From Verrucomicrobiales bacterium (GTDB taxonomy: Bacteria > Verrucomicrobiota > Verrucomicrobiia > Limisphaerales > Palsa-1400), in contig PLIU01000506.1 in assembly GCA_003140095.1 (NCBI GenBank), forward strand, positions 1 through 57,672: DNA of 57,672 bases, given 5' to 3'. Position numbers and translations under genes: made by a program. The notes under the pieces were generated by a model. It ran no database searches and was not told the DNA's origin. It saw only the letters and a list, made by a program, of their open reading frames with translations. This document shows positions 1-8,800 of the stretch, in pieces (the first letter of the stretch is position 1; every line of letters starts with the position of its first letter).

Positions 1-2704
1 TGCCGGCGTTGGCGGTCGTGGTGAGGGTTGGCTGAGCTCTCAGGCTCATCGAGGTGTCCCCTTTTACAAAGCCGGAATAAGAGGCGGTCAAGGCCGGCAC
101 GGCCGCGCCGTAAATCTTGGTTTGGTTGCCGGCCGTAATCGTGAGGCTGGCTGGAAACACCAGCAGCGTGCCGCTGATATAGAAAATCGAGTAGTTGGCA
201 TCGATCGCGCCGCTGGCGGTAATGACATAAGGACCGCCGCCCGCATGACTGCTGGCAGTGGCGGTCGTAGTAAGGGTTGGCAGAGCAGTCAGGTTGGTCG
301 GGCTGTCCCCGTTGACAAAGCCCATATAACTGGCGGTCAAGATTGGGAGGGCTGCGCCGTACGTCTTGACTCTGGTGTTGGCGATGATTGTGAGCGGGGC
401 CGGAAGTGCGGTCACGATCGCGTTCGTCGTTGCCTCCATGTAATCGGCGTCGTTGTCTTTCGTCGCTTGAATCACCACCTCACCGCTGCCGGCCGTCATG
501 ACCAAGTTGGAGCCGCGGACGATTTGCCCGGGGCCGCTGAGCACGGTGAAGCTGATGGCGCCAAGGCCCGAACCGCCACTGACACTGAGGGCGTTGGTGG
601 AGCCATAGATTTGGGACGCGGCGAGGGTGAAGACCAGCGGGCTTTGCGAACCCTCTTCCACAAACTGCGCTATCTCGTTGGTCGATCCGTTAAAGTTGGT
701 GTCGCCGCCATACTCCGCGCTGACGAGATACTTTCCGACAGGCAGGTTCGTAGTGGAGATCGTCGCGGTGGCCCCGAACACTGAGTCAACCAGGCTGGCC
801 GAGCCTAGCGGCGTACCGTCTTCAGTGCTGAAATTGACCAAGCCGGTTGGCGCCGCTGAGCCGCTGGCCGGAGTCACCGTCGCGGTGAAGGTGACCGGGA
901 GTCCCCATGCTGAGAACTCGGAGCTGGTCAATAGCTCCAGCGTGGTATTCGTCAAGACCGGAGCAGCCACGGCGTTGATCAGCAAGGCGGGTCTCAAAAG
1001 GGCTATGCTCGATTGGTAGGAATCGAACGCGAAGGCATCCCCGGTCTCATAATCCGTGCCATAGAGTTGGTTAGTGAGTTCGAAACTCGCGATTCTAGAG
1101 CCGCCAAGTATTGAATTCACGAAGCTGGTGACGTCAATGTACTTCCAATCGCCGGCAGCCAACCCGTTCGTATCATTGACATCAATTGAATAATTCAGGG
1201 TTGCAGGCAAGTTCGTATTGGCTTCCGTCCAGGAATTGTCCAACGAACCGTAAACGCTTAGGTAGGGAGTCCCGAAGGACTGGCAAACATGGATGCGAAG
1301 ATACGCGCTTGCAACCGGCCCGCTCAAGGCCGTGAGATTGAATTGCAGCGCCGCCGCATCGAGATCATTATCTGGATCCGAGTTGGCCACCCAATTAACG
1401 ACTTCTCCCGGAACCGTGACTGTGTCGTTCGTAAAAAAGAGGCCTCCCAGACCGTCTGTCCAAAGGCTGGCGTCCGCGTAAACAACGGTATTGGTGACCG
1501 GATTCAGGCTAAGAAACGCGCCGTACACATCGGAATTATCTATGACCGTGCCATCCGCGGCCAAAACGTCGCCACCGCCATTTTCTGCTGAAACGTCATT
1601 AAAAGTAAGATTCGTCTCTTCCGCCACTCCGCCCGGGCAAACAAAGATGGCGCCGCCTTTGCCAAGGCCGCTTTGTCCGCCGCCGCTGCCTCCGCTGCCG
1701 CCATTGGCTTGATCGAAGTCAAAGCTCACGTTGGAGAGAATGACCAAGGCGTCTTGCCAAACGCAGACTGCGCCGCCCAAGCCCGCGCCGCCGCCGCCGC
1801 CGCCGCCGAGGGCAGACGATTGCCCTGGGGCTCCCGCGCCGCCAAAGTCGGCGCTGATGCCGGCGCGGCCGGGGAAATCGCCGTCATTTCCGCCGCCACC
1901 TCCACCACCGCCAAACGATCCGCCTCCGCCATAACCACCCCCAGCAAAGGAGGAAGCGGCTCCTCCGCCGCCTCCGCCAGGGTTGCCGCCAGCGCTGCCG
2001 ACTAGGAGGACGCCGGCGCTCTCCTCAGATCCAAAAGTTCCAGGCCCAGCCAAAGCGCCACTACTGCCACCGTTGCCGGCGCCTCCGGCGCCGCCGGGTT
2101 CGGCGCCGCTTGCCCCTCCGTTGGCGCCGCCATTGCCGCCGGTCACACTGCAATTATGGAAAAAAACATCGTGGATCGAAACGGTCGAGGATGAATCGGC
2201 GAGCACGCCGCCGCCCATGGCGCCACCGCCGCCGCCGCCGCCTTCGCCTGCGACGCCATTGCCGCCGATCACCTGGCCCTGTGCAATGGTAAGCCCGCTC
2301 AGGCTCGATACTCCTCCCGTGAAATGAAACACCCGGCTGATGTTGACGGCGTTAAGCCCGAGGAAAGACGATCCCGGACCGGAAATCTCTAGGCTTTTAT
2401 TAACGATGATTTCTCCAAAGGTAATAACGAGGGTTTGGTTAATCAGCGACGGGCCAAAAACAATGGTGTCGCCGCTGGCAGCCGCCAAGATAGTTTGCCG
2501 GAGCGATCCGGCGCCGTTGTCAGTGGCGTTCGTCACCGTCAGCGTGGCGGCGCCCGTGAGTGTGGCGGCGCCGAGAAAGGCGAACGCGGGCAGCAAAAGG
2601 GAGAAGACCAAGCTGCGCAAATGTCTCCTCATCGAAGCTAGAGGCGCGTGCAATGACAACTCTGATTTCTTTTCCGGTGAGCAAGTATTATGATTGTTTT
2701 TCAT
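1..2704 (-). CDS. Giant secreted repeat protein (DNRLRE, Ig-like and MBG domains), 3' end outside window
   Basis: A single minus-strand frame stays open from an ATG at 2704 to the left edge, about 901 codons, so the C-terminus is missing. An in-frame ATG at 2632 is followed directly by an Arg-rich start and a hydrophobic segment ending GAATLTGA, a good Sec signal. I favour this second start because 2660-2704 lies in a non-coding direct repeat. Order: a SLRQTI/GDTIVF beta-helix start; a very Gly-rich stretch (about residues 140-350); a DNRLRE-like module (about 408-576, with SFVNSIL and AFDSYQS); an Ig-like domain (about 580-685, with PTGLVNFS and YGGDTNF); then MBG repeats (KTYGAALPILTASY, KIYGAAVPALTASY) with an 83-codon period. 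It is probably a surface-exposed or adhesive protein. The domain calls rest on motif recognition, and the ligand is unknown. Confidence 0.85.
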   Translation of the reverse strand, partial: MKNNHNTCSPEKKSELSLHAPLASMRRHLRSLVFSLLLPAFAFLGAATLTGAATLTVTNATDNGAGSLRQTILAAASGDTIVFGPSLINQTLVITFGEIIVNKSLEISGPGSSFLGLNAVNISRVFHFTGGVSSLSGLTIAQGQVIGGNGVAGEGGGGGGGAMGGGVLADSSSTVSIHDVFFHNCSVTGGNGGANGGASGAEPGGAGGAGNGGSSGALAGPGTFGSEESAGVLLVGSAGGNPGGGGGGAASSFAGGGYGGGGSFGGGGGGGGNDGDFPGRAGISADFGGAGAPGQSSALGGGGGGGAGLGGAVCVWQDALVILSNVSFDFDQANGGSGGSGGGQSGLGKGGAIFVCPGGVAEETNLTFNDVSAENGGGDVLAADGTVIDNSDVYGAFLSLNPVTNTVVYADASLWTDGLGGLFFTNDTVTVPGEVVNWVANSDPDNDLDAAALQFNLTALSGPVASAYLRIHVCQSFGTPYLSVYGSLDNSWTEANTNLPATLNYSIDVNDTNGLAAGDWKYIDVTSFVNSILGGSRIASFELTNQLYGTDYETGDAFAFDSYQSSIALLRPALLINAVAAPVLTNTTLELLTSSEFSAWGLPVTFTATVTPASGSAAPTGLVNFSTEDGTPLGSASLVDSVFGATATISTTNLPVGKYLVSAEYGGDTNFNGSTNEIAQFVEEGSQSPLVFTLAASQIYGSTNALSVSGGSGLGAISFTVLSGPGQIVRGSNLVMTAGSGEVVIQATKDNDADYMEATTNAIVTALPAPLTIIANTRVKTYGAALPILTASYMGFVNGDSPTNLTALPTLTTTATASSHAGGGPYVITASGAIDANYSIFYISGTLLVFPASLTITAGNQTKIYGAAVPALTASYSGFVKGDTSMSLRAQPTLTTTANAG

Positions 2705-2943
2705 ATCGTCGTTTACTTTAAGCAGGAACATTATTTATATGCTATGGGGTGTTATTCCCAGTTACTTAAAGTATGCTTGCTTAAACCCGTCTAAATTGTT
2801 CCCGACCATTTGTTTTCTTTTCCTATAGGCAAGTATTCTTATCTTTCTATGTTATTGTTTGCGTGAGTAAGGAAGATTATTTTGGTGCTATAAGGTGTTT
2901 TGCCCAGTCCCTCATAGTCTGCTTTTTGAATCGGACTAATAAA
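2660..2943. repeat. Imperfect direct duplication of about 110 bp upstream of the giant secreted gene; otherwise non-coding
   Basis: Two diverged copies lie about 147 bp apart, at roughly 2660-2795 and 2808-2940. Both run GCAAGTATT, then a T-rich stretch, then GCTATggGGTGTT / GCTATaaGGTGTT, then CCCAG, then an AGT.TGCTT block. The first copy overlaps the longest possible N-terminus of the minus-strand gene, which argues that its real start is 2632. I see no gene between 2705 and 3010. Confidence 0.6.
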
Positions 2944-3010
2944 GCGTTTACGATCAACTTGCCGTCCTCGATAAGCGGCCGGAGTGTCTTCTACTTGGAT
3001 GCGTGTGAGC

Positions 3011-3556
3011 TTACTTAATCTCCATGCTGTGTTCCACGTCGAGGCTTGGCCGGACGGCTACGCGCGGCCAGCGCCCGGAACGGGCCAGCGCCATCGCCGC
3101 CTCCAGCGACTCCAGCGGAAATGGCGGCGACACCAGACGTTTCCATGGGAGGCTTCGCCCCCGATGCTGCAAGAACTCGATGGCAACAGCGAGATGGCGC
3201 GGTGCATAGTTGTGCGTGCCTTGGATGGTGAGGCACTTGCGGATGATGATTTCCCCCGTCAGTTCGAGCCGCGAGTCCGGATGCACCAATCCGACTATTT
3301 GATACCGGCCGCCCGGGCGCAGCAGTTCGATGCCCTCGGCTATGATGGCGGCGCTGCCGGCGGCCTCAATCACCGCATCGACGCTGCCTTCGGCCACGTG
3401 ACCGTGCGCCGAGTTCAGCGCCGGTTCGCCGCCAAAGGCCGGCACCAGTTCCAGCCGCGCGGGGTTGGTATCGACAACCACGACGCGCTGCCAGCCCTTC
3501 TCCCGCAGCAAAGAACAACCGAACAGGCCCAGCAGTCCCGCGCATTCGACCTTTAC
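3011..3556 (-). pseudogene. Remnant of a zinc-type alcohol dehydrogenase, C-terminal half only
   Basis: Minus-strand translation shows the Rossmann half of a medium-chain zinc-dependent dehydrogenase: GLLGLFGCSLL (nucleotide-binding loop), VVVVDTNPARLELV, VDAVIEAAGS, LLRPGGRYQIVGLV and GTHNYAPRHL, ending near EHSMEIK. The N-terminal GroES-like domain with the zinc ligands, about 150-180 residues in the family, is absent. Recognisable homology stops a few bases from the phnW start on the other strand, and no good in-frame start exists there. The frame does continue through phnW, but only as a shadow. I read it as a gene truncated when the phnW cluster became joined here. Dehydrogenases of this class do occur beside phosphonate genes, so a related original role is possible but unproven. 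Confidence 0.7.
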
Positions 3557-3559
3557 ATT

Positions 3560-4720
3560 ATGCGCGAAACCTTTAAAGACTACGATCAGATGCAGGTAAC
3601 GAATGAGATTCCCGCCGCGCGCGACAAGCTGCTGTTCACGCCCGGGCCTTTGACCACGAGCCAAACCGTCAAGCAGGCGATGCTGCGCGATGCCGGTTCC
3701 TGGCACTCCGATTTCAACGCGTTGGTGGCCGATGTGCGGCTGCGCTTGTTGCGTCTGGCCGGTCTGTCGCGTGAGCAAGGATGGGAAGCCATCCTGCTGC
3801 AAGGTTCCGGCACGTTTGGGGTCGAGTCGATTTTTCAAACGTGCGTGCCGCCGGATGGAAAAGTGGTGGTCCTGGCCAACGGCGCTTACGGCGAGCGGAT
3901 CGCGCAAATGTTGAAGTGCGCCAGGATCGTTCACCATGTCGTGCGTGCGGCGGAAGACGCGCCCGCCGATGCCGCGGCCTTGGAGAGCTGTCTGGCCGGG
4001 GATCCCGCAGTGACCCATGTCGCCGTGGTTCATTGCGAGACCACGACAGGTCTCTTGAATCCAATTGACTCTATCGGTCGCGTGGCCAAACGCCATGGCA
4101 AAACATACGTGGTGGACGCTATGAGCAGTTTTGGCGGCATGCCGATAGACATTGCGGCGTGCGGGATTGATTTCCTGGTTTCCTCCTCGAACAAGTGCAT
4201 CGAAGGAGTGCCGGGCTTTTCCTTTGTCTTGTGCCGGCGCGACGCCCTTTTGGCCAGCGAAGGCTGGGCGCGAAGTCTGAGTCTGGATTTGCTCGGCCAA
4301 CTCAAGGGATTCGAGAAGGACGGCAAGTTTCGTTACACTCCTCCGACGCATGTCATTCTCGCTTTCGATCAGGCCTTGCGGGAATTAGAGCTCGAAGGCG
4401 GGGTTCCCGCCCGCCATGAGCGTTACCGCCGCAACCACGAAACCTTGCTGGCCGGAATGGATCTCCTCGAATTTAAACCCTATCTGATTCCCGCCTTGCA
4501 GAGTCCGATCATCACGGCGTTTCTCCACCCGCCAAACGGGCAGTTCGAGTTCGAGCGATTTTACACGGAATTGAGCAGGTGCGGCTTCCTCATTTATCCT
4601 GGCAAACTGACCCAAGTGGACACCTTTCGCATTGCCAACATTGGCCGTCTTTTTCCGGCCGACATGGAGCAGCTTGTCGCGGCTATCGGGTCCGTCTGGA
4701 GTCAAATGGCCTATGAATGA
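3560..4720 (+). CDS. phnW: 2-aminoethylphosphonate--pyruvate transaminase
   Basis: This class V PLP enzyme converts 2-aminoethylphosphonate plus pyruvate to phosphonoacetaldehyde plus L-alanine in the cytoplasm. The hallmark start DKLLFTPGPLTTSQTVK is present, followed by LLQGSGTFGVESIF, VVHCETTTGLLNPI, YVVDAMSSFGGM and SSSNKCIEGVPGF, where K212 (counting from the ATG at 3560) is the expected PLP lysine. Length, 386 residues, is near the family norm of about 370. An ATG at 3590 (MQVTNE) is the alternative start. The frame stays open back to 2984, but that extension overlaps the dehydrogenase remnant and is not part of the protein. The gene overlaps phnA by 8 bp, which suggests translational coupling. 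It is the first gene of a four-gene phosphonate catabolic cluster. Confidence 0.95.
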   Translation: MRETFKDYDQMQVTNEIPAARDKLLFTPGPLTTSQTVKQAMLRDAGSWHSDFNALVADVRLRLLRLAGLSREQGWEAILLQGSGTFGVESIFQTCVPPDGKVVVLANGAYGERIAQMLKCARIVHHVVRAAEDAPADAAALESCLAGDPAVTHVAVVHCETTTGLLNPIDSIGRVAKRHGKTYVVDAMSSFGGMPIDIAACGIDFLVSSSNKCIEGVPGFSFVLCRRDALLASEGWARSLSLDLLGQLKGFEKDGKFRYTPPTHVILAFDQALRELELEGGVPARHERYRRNHETLLAGMDLLEFKPYLIPALQSPIITAFLHPPNGQFEFERFYTELSRCGFLIYPGKLTQVDTFRIANIGRLFPADMEQLVAAIGSVWSQMAYE

Positions 4721-5954
4721 TTTCACTCTCAACAGCCGCGCCTATAGCCCGCCGCCGGCACCGGTCGTGGTCATTTGCCTGGACGGTTCGGCGGACGAGT
4801 ATTTGGACACGGCGATGGCTCGCGGCCAGATGCCGAATCTCTTGCGGCTGAGCCTGCAGGGCTACCGCGGCCTGGCACGGGGGGCGATGCCAAGCCTGAC
4901 GAACGTCAATAATACTTCCATCGTCACCGGCGCGCCGCCGCGCGTTCATGGCATCGGCGGCAATTATTTTTTCGACACCGCCAGCGGGAAGGAAGTGATG
5001 ATGAACTCGGCCAGTTTTCTCCGGGCCGAAACGATTTTTCCCGCGGCGCAACGGGCGGGACGGCGCGTGGCGGTGGTGACGGCCAAGGAAAAACTGCGCG
5101 ACATCTTCGCCTCGGGCTTGATCGGTTTGGGCGGGATCGCGTTCTCCTCCGAGAAGGCCCGCGAAGCCAAGCGCGGGACCCATGGCATCGACGACGTCGA
5201 AACCGTGGTTGGCCCGGCACCTCCTATTTATAGCGGGGAGGCATCGCTCTATGTTCTAAAGGCCGGTGTAAAACTCATCGAACGCGGCGCCGCGGACTTC
5301 CTCTACCTGAGCACGACGGATTTCATGCAGCATAAGTACGGGCCGGAGGCAGCCGAAGCCGTCGAGTTTTATGCGGGCATTGACGAGCAACTGGGTCATC
5401 TCCTGGCGCTCGGCGCGCTGGTCGGCATTACCGCCGATCATGGCATGAACGCCAAGCAGAAAGCGGATGGCTCGCCCAATGTCATTTACCTCGAATCTGA
5501 ACTCGTCCAGCAGTTTGGGCCGGGATTTCGCGTCATTCTGCCCATCACCGATCCGTACGTGGCGCATCACGGTGCCTTGGGATCGTTCGCGCAGGTGCAT
5601 CTCCCGCCGGCGAACGGTCTGGCCGTCGGGCCGGTGGCCGCCTTTCTGCGGCAGGTGGCGGGCGTGACGGAGGTGCTGGAGCGGGATTGCGCGGCGCGGT
5701 GGCTGGAACTTCCGGAGGACCGCATGGGCGACCTTGTCGTCTGTTCCGGCCGCGACGTGGTGCTGGGCCGGACGCCGCAATGGCACGACCTGACGGTGCT
5801 CGAAAACGGCCTGCGCTCGCATGGCGGACGATACGAAGAGATGGTGCCATTCCTCCTGAGCGCGCCCTTGAAAGCGGACTACGCCGCGCGGGCGCGAGGC
5901 GACGTGAGGAACTTCGATATTTTCGACTTTACATGCAACGGAACCCAACCATGA
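4713..5954 (+). CDS. phnA: Phosphonoacetate hydrolase
   Basis: It cleaves the C-P bond of phosphonoacetate to give acetate and phosphate, using an alkaline-phosphatase-superfamily fold with two metals. Visible sites are D24 in VVVICLDGS (metal), T68 in NVNNTSIVTG (the position of the catalytic nucleophile in characterised PhnA), STTDFMQHKYGPE, and the DH metal pair in GITADHGMNAK. Length is 413 residues, as in the family. The ATG at 4713 lies inside the last codons of phnW, and the stop overlaps the phnY ATG (ATGA), so the three genes are translationally linked. This is the phosphate-releasing step. No phosphonatase (PhnX) gene is present, so the cluster uses the phosphonoacetate route. Confidence 0.95.
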   Translation: MNDFTLNSRAYSPPPAPVVVICLDGSADEYLDTAMARGQMPNLLRLSLQGYRGLARGAMPSLTNVNNTSIVTGAPPRVHGIGGNYFFDTASGKEVMMNSASFLRAETIFPAAQRAGRRVAVVTAKEKLRDIFASGLIGLGGIAFSSEKAREAKRGTHGIDDVETVVGPAPPIYSGEASLYVLKAGVKLIERGAADFLYLSTTDFMQHKYGPEAAEAVEFYAGIDEQLGHLLALGALVGITADHGMNAKQKADGSPNVIYLESELVQQFGPGFRVILPITDPYVAHHGALGSFAQVHLPPANGLAVGPVAAFLRQVAGVTEVLERDCAARWLELPEDRMGDLVVCSGRDVVLGRTPQWHDLTVLENGLRSHGGRYEEMVPFLLSAPLKADYAARARGDVRNFDIFDFTCNGTQP

Positions 5955-7366
5955 ACGCATCCAGCTTGATCGCAGGAAAAGCCGCCGCAGGCGGCGGGGA
6001 CTTCGTTGTCGTGCGAAGCCCGCACGATGGCGCGGAAGCCGGCCGGGTGGCGGCGGCCTCGCGCCAGGACGTGGAAGCGGCGGTGGCGGCGGCGCGCGCG
6101 TTCCGCGACACTCCGAATCGCCATGAACGGGGCAAGATTCTTGATTTGACACGCTCCGCGCTCGAAGCGCAGCGCGAAGATTTCGCCCGCCTGATCACCA
6201 GCGAAAGCGGGCTGGCCCTGCGGGAAACACGCTATGAAGTCGGAAGGACCCTGGAGGTGTTGCGATGCGCGGCGATGGAGGCGCTGCGGGACGACGGCCA
6301 GATTTTTTCGGCGGACATCTCGGCCCAGGGCAAAGCCCGAAAAATCTTTACGACACGGGAGCCGTTGCGATGCGCCGCCGCGATCACGCCCTTTAACCAT
6401 CCGCTTAACCAGGTCGCACACAAGGTTGCGCCCGCCATCGCCGCGGGCACGCCCCTGGTGCTCAAACCATCGGAGAAAACTCCGCTCACGGCCTTCAAGT
6501 TTGCCGAACTGCTTTACGCGGCGGGATTGCCTGGCCCAATGCTCAGCGTCCTCGTCGGTCCGACGGGCGAAGTGGCTGAACCGCTGGTGTGCCACCCCGC
6601 GGTGGATTTGGTCGCGTTCACCGGCAGCGTGGCGGTGGGCAAAAAGATCGCGTCGGTGGCCGGATATAAGAAGCTGGTCCTCGAATTGGGCGGCAATGAC
6701 CCGCTGATCGTGCTCCACGACGCCGATCTGGATTTGGCCGTGACGCTCGCGGCCGAGGGCAGTTACCGCAATTCCGGCCAGCGTTGCACGGCGGTCAAAC
6801 GCATCCTGGTCGAGGAAGCCATCGCGGCCGATTTTACCAGCCGCCTGGTTGAAAGAACGAGGGAATATCGCTGTGGCGATCCTTTGGATGAAAACACGAG
6901 GGTGGGCACGGTCATCGACGAGGCATCCGCCCTGCAGTTGGAAGCGGTGCTGCGCGAAGCGGTCGCCGGCGGCGCAAAAATACTCATCGGCGGCGGCCGG
7001 CGCGGCGCTTTTGTGGAACCGACGGTCATCGTTGACGTTCCGCGCGATTGCCGCATGGTCGTCTGTGAGAGTTTTGGGCCGCTGGCCCCGATTCTCAAAG
7101 TGCGCGACCTCGACGACGCGTTGGAAGTTGCCAATTCGACCGCCTACGGACTTAGTTCCGGTGTCGTCACAACGAATTTGCAAAGCGCGATCAAGGCGAT
7201 CAAGGCGCTGCGTTGCGGGACGGTGAATGTGAACGAAATTCCCGGCTTTCGAACTGAGAACAGCCCGTTTGGCGGCATCAAGGACAGTGGCTTGGGCGTC
7301 AAGGAAGGGGTGATTGAGGCCATCAAGGCCTACAGTTACGTTAAAACGTTCAGCCTGCCGTGGTAA
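5951..7366 (+). CDS. phnY: Phosphonoacetaldehyde dehydrogenase
   Basis: An NAD(P)+-dependent aldehyde dehydrogenase of 471 residues that should oxidise phosphonoacetaldehyde to phosphonoacetate, linking PhnW and PbfA to PhnA. Family motifs: AAITPFNHPLNQ, PLVLKPSEKTPL, AFTGSVAVGKKI, LELGGNDPLIV (general-base Glu region), NSGQRCTAVKR with nucleophile C279, and ESFGPLAPILKV. The ATG at 5951 overlaps the phnA stop. Another in-frame ATG at 5933 would add six residues. General aldehyde dehydrogenases look similar, so the substrate call rests mainly on placement between phnA and pbfA, where PhnY is the expected partner. Confidence 0.92.
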   Translation: MNASSLIAGKAAAGGGDFVVVRSPHDGAEAGRVAAASRQDVEAAVAAARAFRDTPNRHERGKILDLTRSALEAQREDFARLITSESGLALRETRYEVGRTLEVLRCAAMEALRDDGQIFSADISAQGKARKIFTTREPLRCAAAITPFNHPLNQVAHKVAPAIAAGTPLVLKPSEKTPLTAFKFAELLYAAGLPGPMLSVLVGPTGEVAEPLVCHPAVDLVAFTGSVAVGKKIASVAGYKKLVLELGGNDPLIVLHDADLDLAVTLAAEGSYRNSGQRCTAVKRILVEEAIAADFTSRLVERTREYRCGDPLDENTRVGTVIDEASALQLEAVLREAVAGGAKILIGGGRRGAFVEPTVIVDVPRDCRMVVCESFGPLAPILKVRDLDDALEVANSTAYGLSSGVVTTNLQSAIKAIKALRCGTVNVNEIPGFRTENSPFGGIKDSGLGVKEGVIEAIKAYSYVKTFSLPW

Positions 7367-7367
7367 T

Positions 7368-8720
7368 ATGAGCCAGTTCGACACCGAAGGAGATTTGAAC
7401 CTTTCGCAAAACCGGCGCCAATGGGCCGCGGAGAACATAGACGCGCCTACAAGACGCCTCCTGGAGGAGGACGCGCGATGCTTCTTGCATCAATCCCTTT
7501 CCACGCCCTGCTTGAATGTCATCAAATCGGCTTCAGGCTCCGGGTTCGAAGACACCGCTGGCCGCCGTTACCTGGACTTTCACGGCAACAACGTTCACAC
7601 AGTTGGTTTCGGCCACCCGAAGGTGATCGCCGCCATCAAAGAGCAGTTGGACCAACTCACCTTTTGCACGCGCCGCTACACTTGCGAACCGGCGATTCGC
7701 TTTGCCGAAAAGCTCATCGAAATCGCTCCTCCAGGCCTTGACCGCGTCCTGCTGGCTCCCGGTGGAACGACCGCCATCAGCACGGCGCTCAAGCTGGCAC
7801 GCGTGGCGACGGGCCGCTTCAAATTTGTTTCGATGTGGGATTCGTTTCACGGCGCGTCGCTGGATGCCATATCGGTTGGGGGCGAGGCCATCTTCCGGCG
7901 TGACATTGGGCCTTTGCTGCCGGGCTGCGAACACGTGCCGCCCGCCGACAATCGCCACTGCCCGTTCAAGTGTGGCGCGTCTTGTTCATTGGCTTGCGCC
8001 GATTACGTGGAGTATGTTTTGGAAAAGGAAGGCGATGTGGCCGCCATCATTGGCGAAACGATTCGATCCATTCCGTTCATTCCACCGCCGGAATATTGGA
8101 AGCGGATTCGCGCCGCTTGCGATAAACACGGCGCGCTTCTCATTCTGGATGAGATTCCCATGGGCCTCGGCCGCACCGGCCGCATGTTCGCCTGCCAGCA
8201 CTACGAGGTGACGCCGGATATCCTCGTGCTGGGCAAAGGATTGGGCGGCGGTATTTTCCCGTTGGCGGCCGTGCTGTGCCGAGGCGCGATGAACAGCTCG
8301 CCCCACACCGCCATGGGACATTACACGCACGAGAAGAATCCAGTCGCTTGCGCCGCGGGTCTGGCCACGCTCCAAGTCATCGAAGAGGAAGGCTTGGTGG
8401 AGCATGCACGCGTTTTGGGCGAGTACACGATGGATCGTCTGCGCACGATGGCGCAACGTCATCCACTGATCGGGGATATCCGCGGCCTGGGCCTCATTCT
8501 CGGCGTCGAGTTGCTCAAAGACGGGTTCACCCTCACGCCGGCGGCGGATGAAGCGGAACGGGTCATGTACGCGGCGCTTCGCGGCGGCCTCAATTTCAAG
8601 GTCACGAAGGGGAATATTCTTACGCTGACCCCGGCCTTGACTTTGACCCAAGCAGAAATGGATCAAGCGCTGGCGATCCTGGAGCGAGCCATTGATTCAG
8701 TTGAAACGCGCGGAAAATGA
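7368..8720 (+). CDS. pbfA: Class III aminotransferase-like (R)-1-hydroxy-2-aminoethylphosphonate ammonia-lyase
   Basis: A 450-residue fold-type I PLP protein of the class III aminotransferase group. Seen: YLDFHGNNVHTVGFGHP, LLAPGGTTAISTALK, LILDEIPMGLGRTG (PLP-ring Asp) and LGKGLGGGIFPLAAV with Schiff-base K290. Members of this subgroup next to phnW/phnY/phnA have been shown to eliminate ammonia from (R)-1-hydroxy-2-aminoethylphosphonate, giving phosphonoacetaldehyde. The Cys-rich stretch CPFKCGASCSLAC near residue 200 is notable. The start lies 1 bp after the phnY stop. Assignment as PbfA rather than a second transaminase is inferred from sequence flavour plus this fixed gene context. Confidence 0.85.
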   Translation: MSQFDTEGDLNLSQNRRQWAAENIDAPTRRLLEEDARCFLHQSLSTPCLNVIKSASGSGFEDTAGRRYLDFHGNNVHTVGFGHPKVIAAIKEQLDQLTFCTRRYTCEPAIRFAEKLIEIAPPGLDRVLLAPGGTTAISTALKLARVATGRFKFVSMWDSFHGASLDAISVGGEAIFRRDIGPLLPGCEHVPPADNRHCPFKCGASCSLACADYVEYVLEKEGDVAAIIGETIRSIPFIPPPEYWKRIRAACDKHGALLILDEIPMGLGRTGRMFACQHYEVTPDILVLGKGLGGGIFPLAAVLCRGAMNSSPHTAMGHYTHEKNPVACAAGLATLQVIEEEGLVEHARVLGEYTMDRLRTMAQRHPLIGDIRGLGLILGVELLKDGFTLTPAADEAERVMYAALRGGLNFKVTKGNILTLTPALTLTQAEMDQALAILERAIDSVETRGK

Positions 8721-8729
8721 AAGAAAGAG

Positions 8730-8757
8730 CGCAGGCCCCGCCCATGCAGGGCCTGCG
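8730..8757. terminator. Hairpin between convergent genes, probable bidirectional terminator
   Basis: A perfect 9-bp stem, CGCAGGCCC / GGGCCTGCG, with a 10-nt loop lies 9 bp after the pbfA stop and 43 bp beyond the stop of the facing minus-strand gene. Read on the minus strand it is followed by a pyrimidine-rich CTCTTTCTTTC tail. On the plus strand there is no clear T-run, so termination may be stronger for the minus-strand gene. Confidence 0.65.
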
Positions 8758-8800
8758 TGCCATCATTTCCAAACAATGCCGGCATCGCCGGGCCGCGTAT

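Noticed and set aside
122-2693. Several plus-strand frames, including Pro-rich ones, over the first 2.7 kb
   Set aside because: They are the complement of the Gly-rich minus-strand gene (GGC codons read as GCC/CCG). They have no domain sense, while the minus frame is continuous and full of known modules.
2984-3559. N-terminal extension of PhnW to a 578-residue protein
   Set aside because: The extra 192 codons are antisense to the dehydrogenase remnant. The PhnW family starts near DKLLFTPGPLT.
3011-4351. 446-codon minus-strand frame taken as one protein
   Set aside because: Only 3011-3556 encodes recognisable dehydrogenase. The rest is the shadow of phnW.
5256-7438. Long minus-strand frames of 298 and 519 codons across phnA and phnY
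   Set aside because: They are shadows of clear phnA and phnY with conserved active-site motifs. The peptides are His/Arg-rich without a family match.
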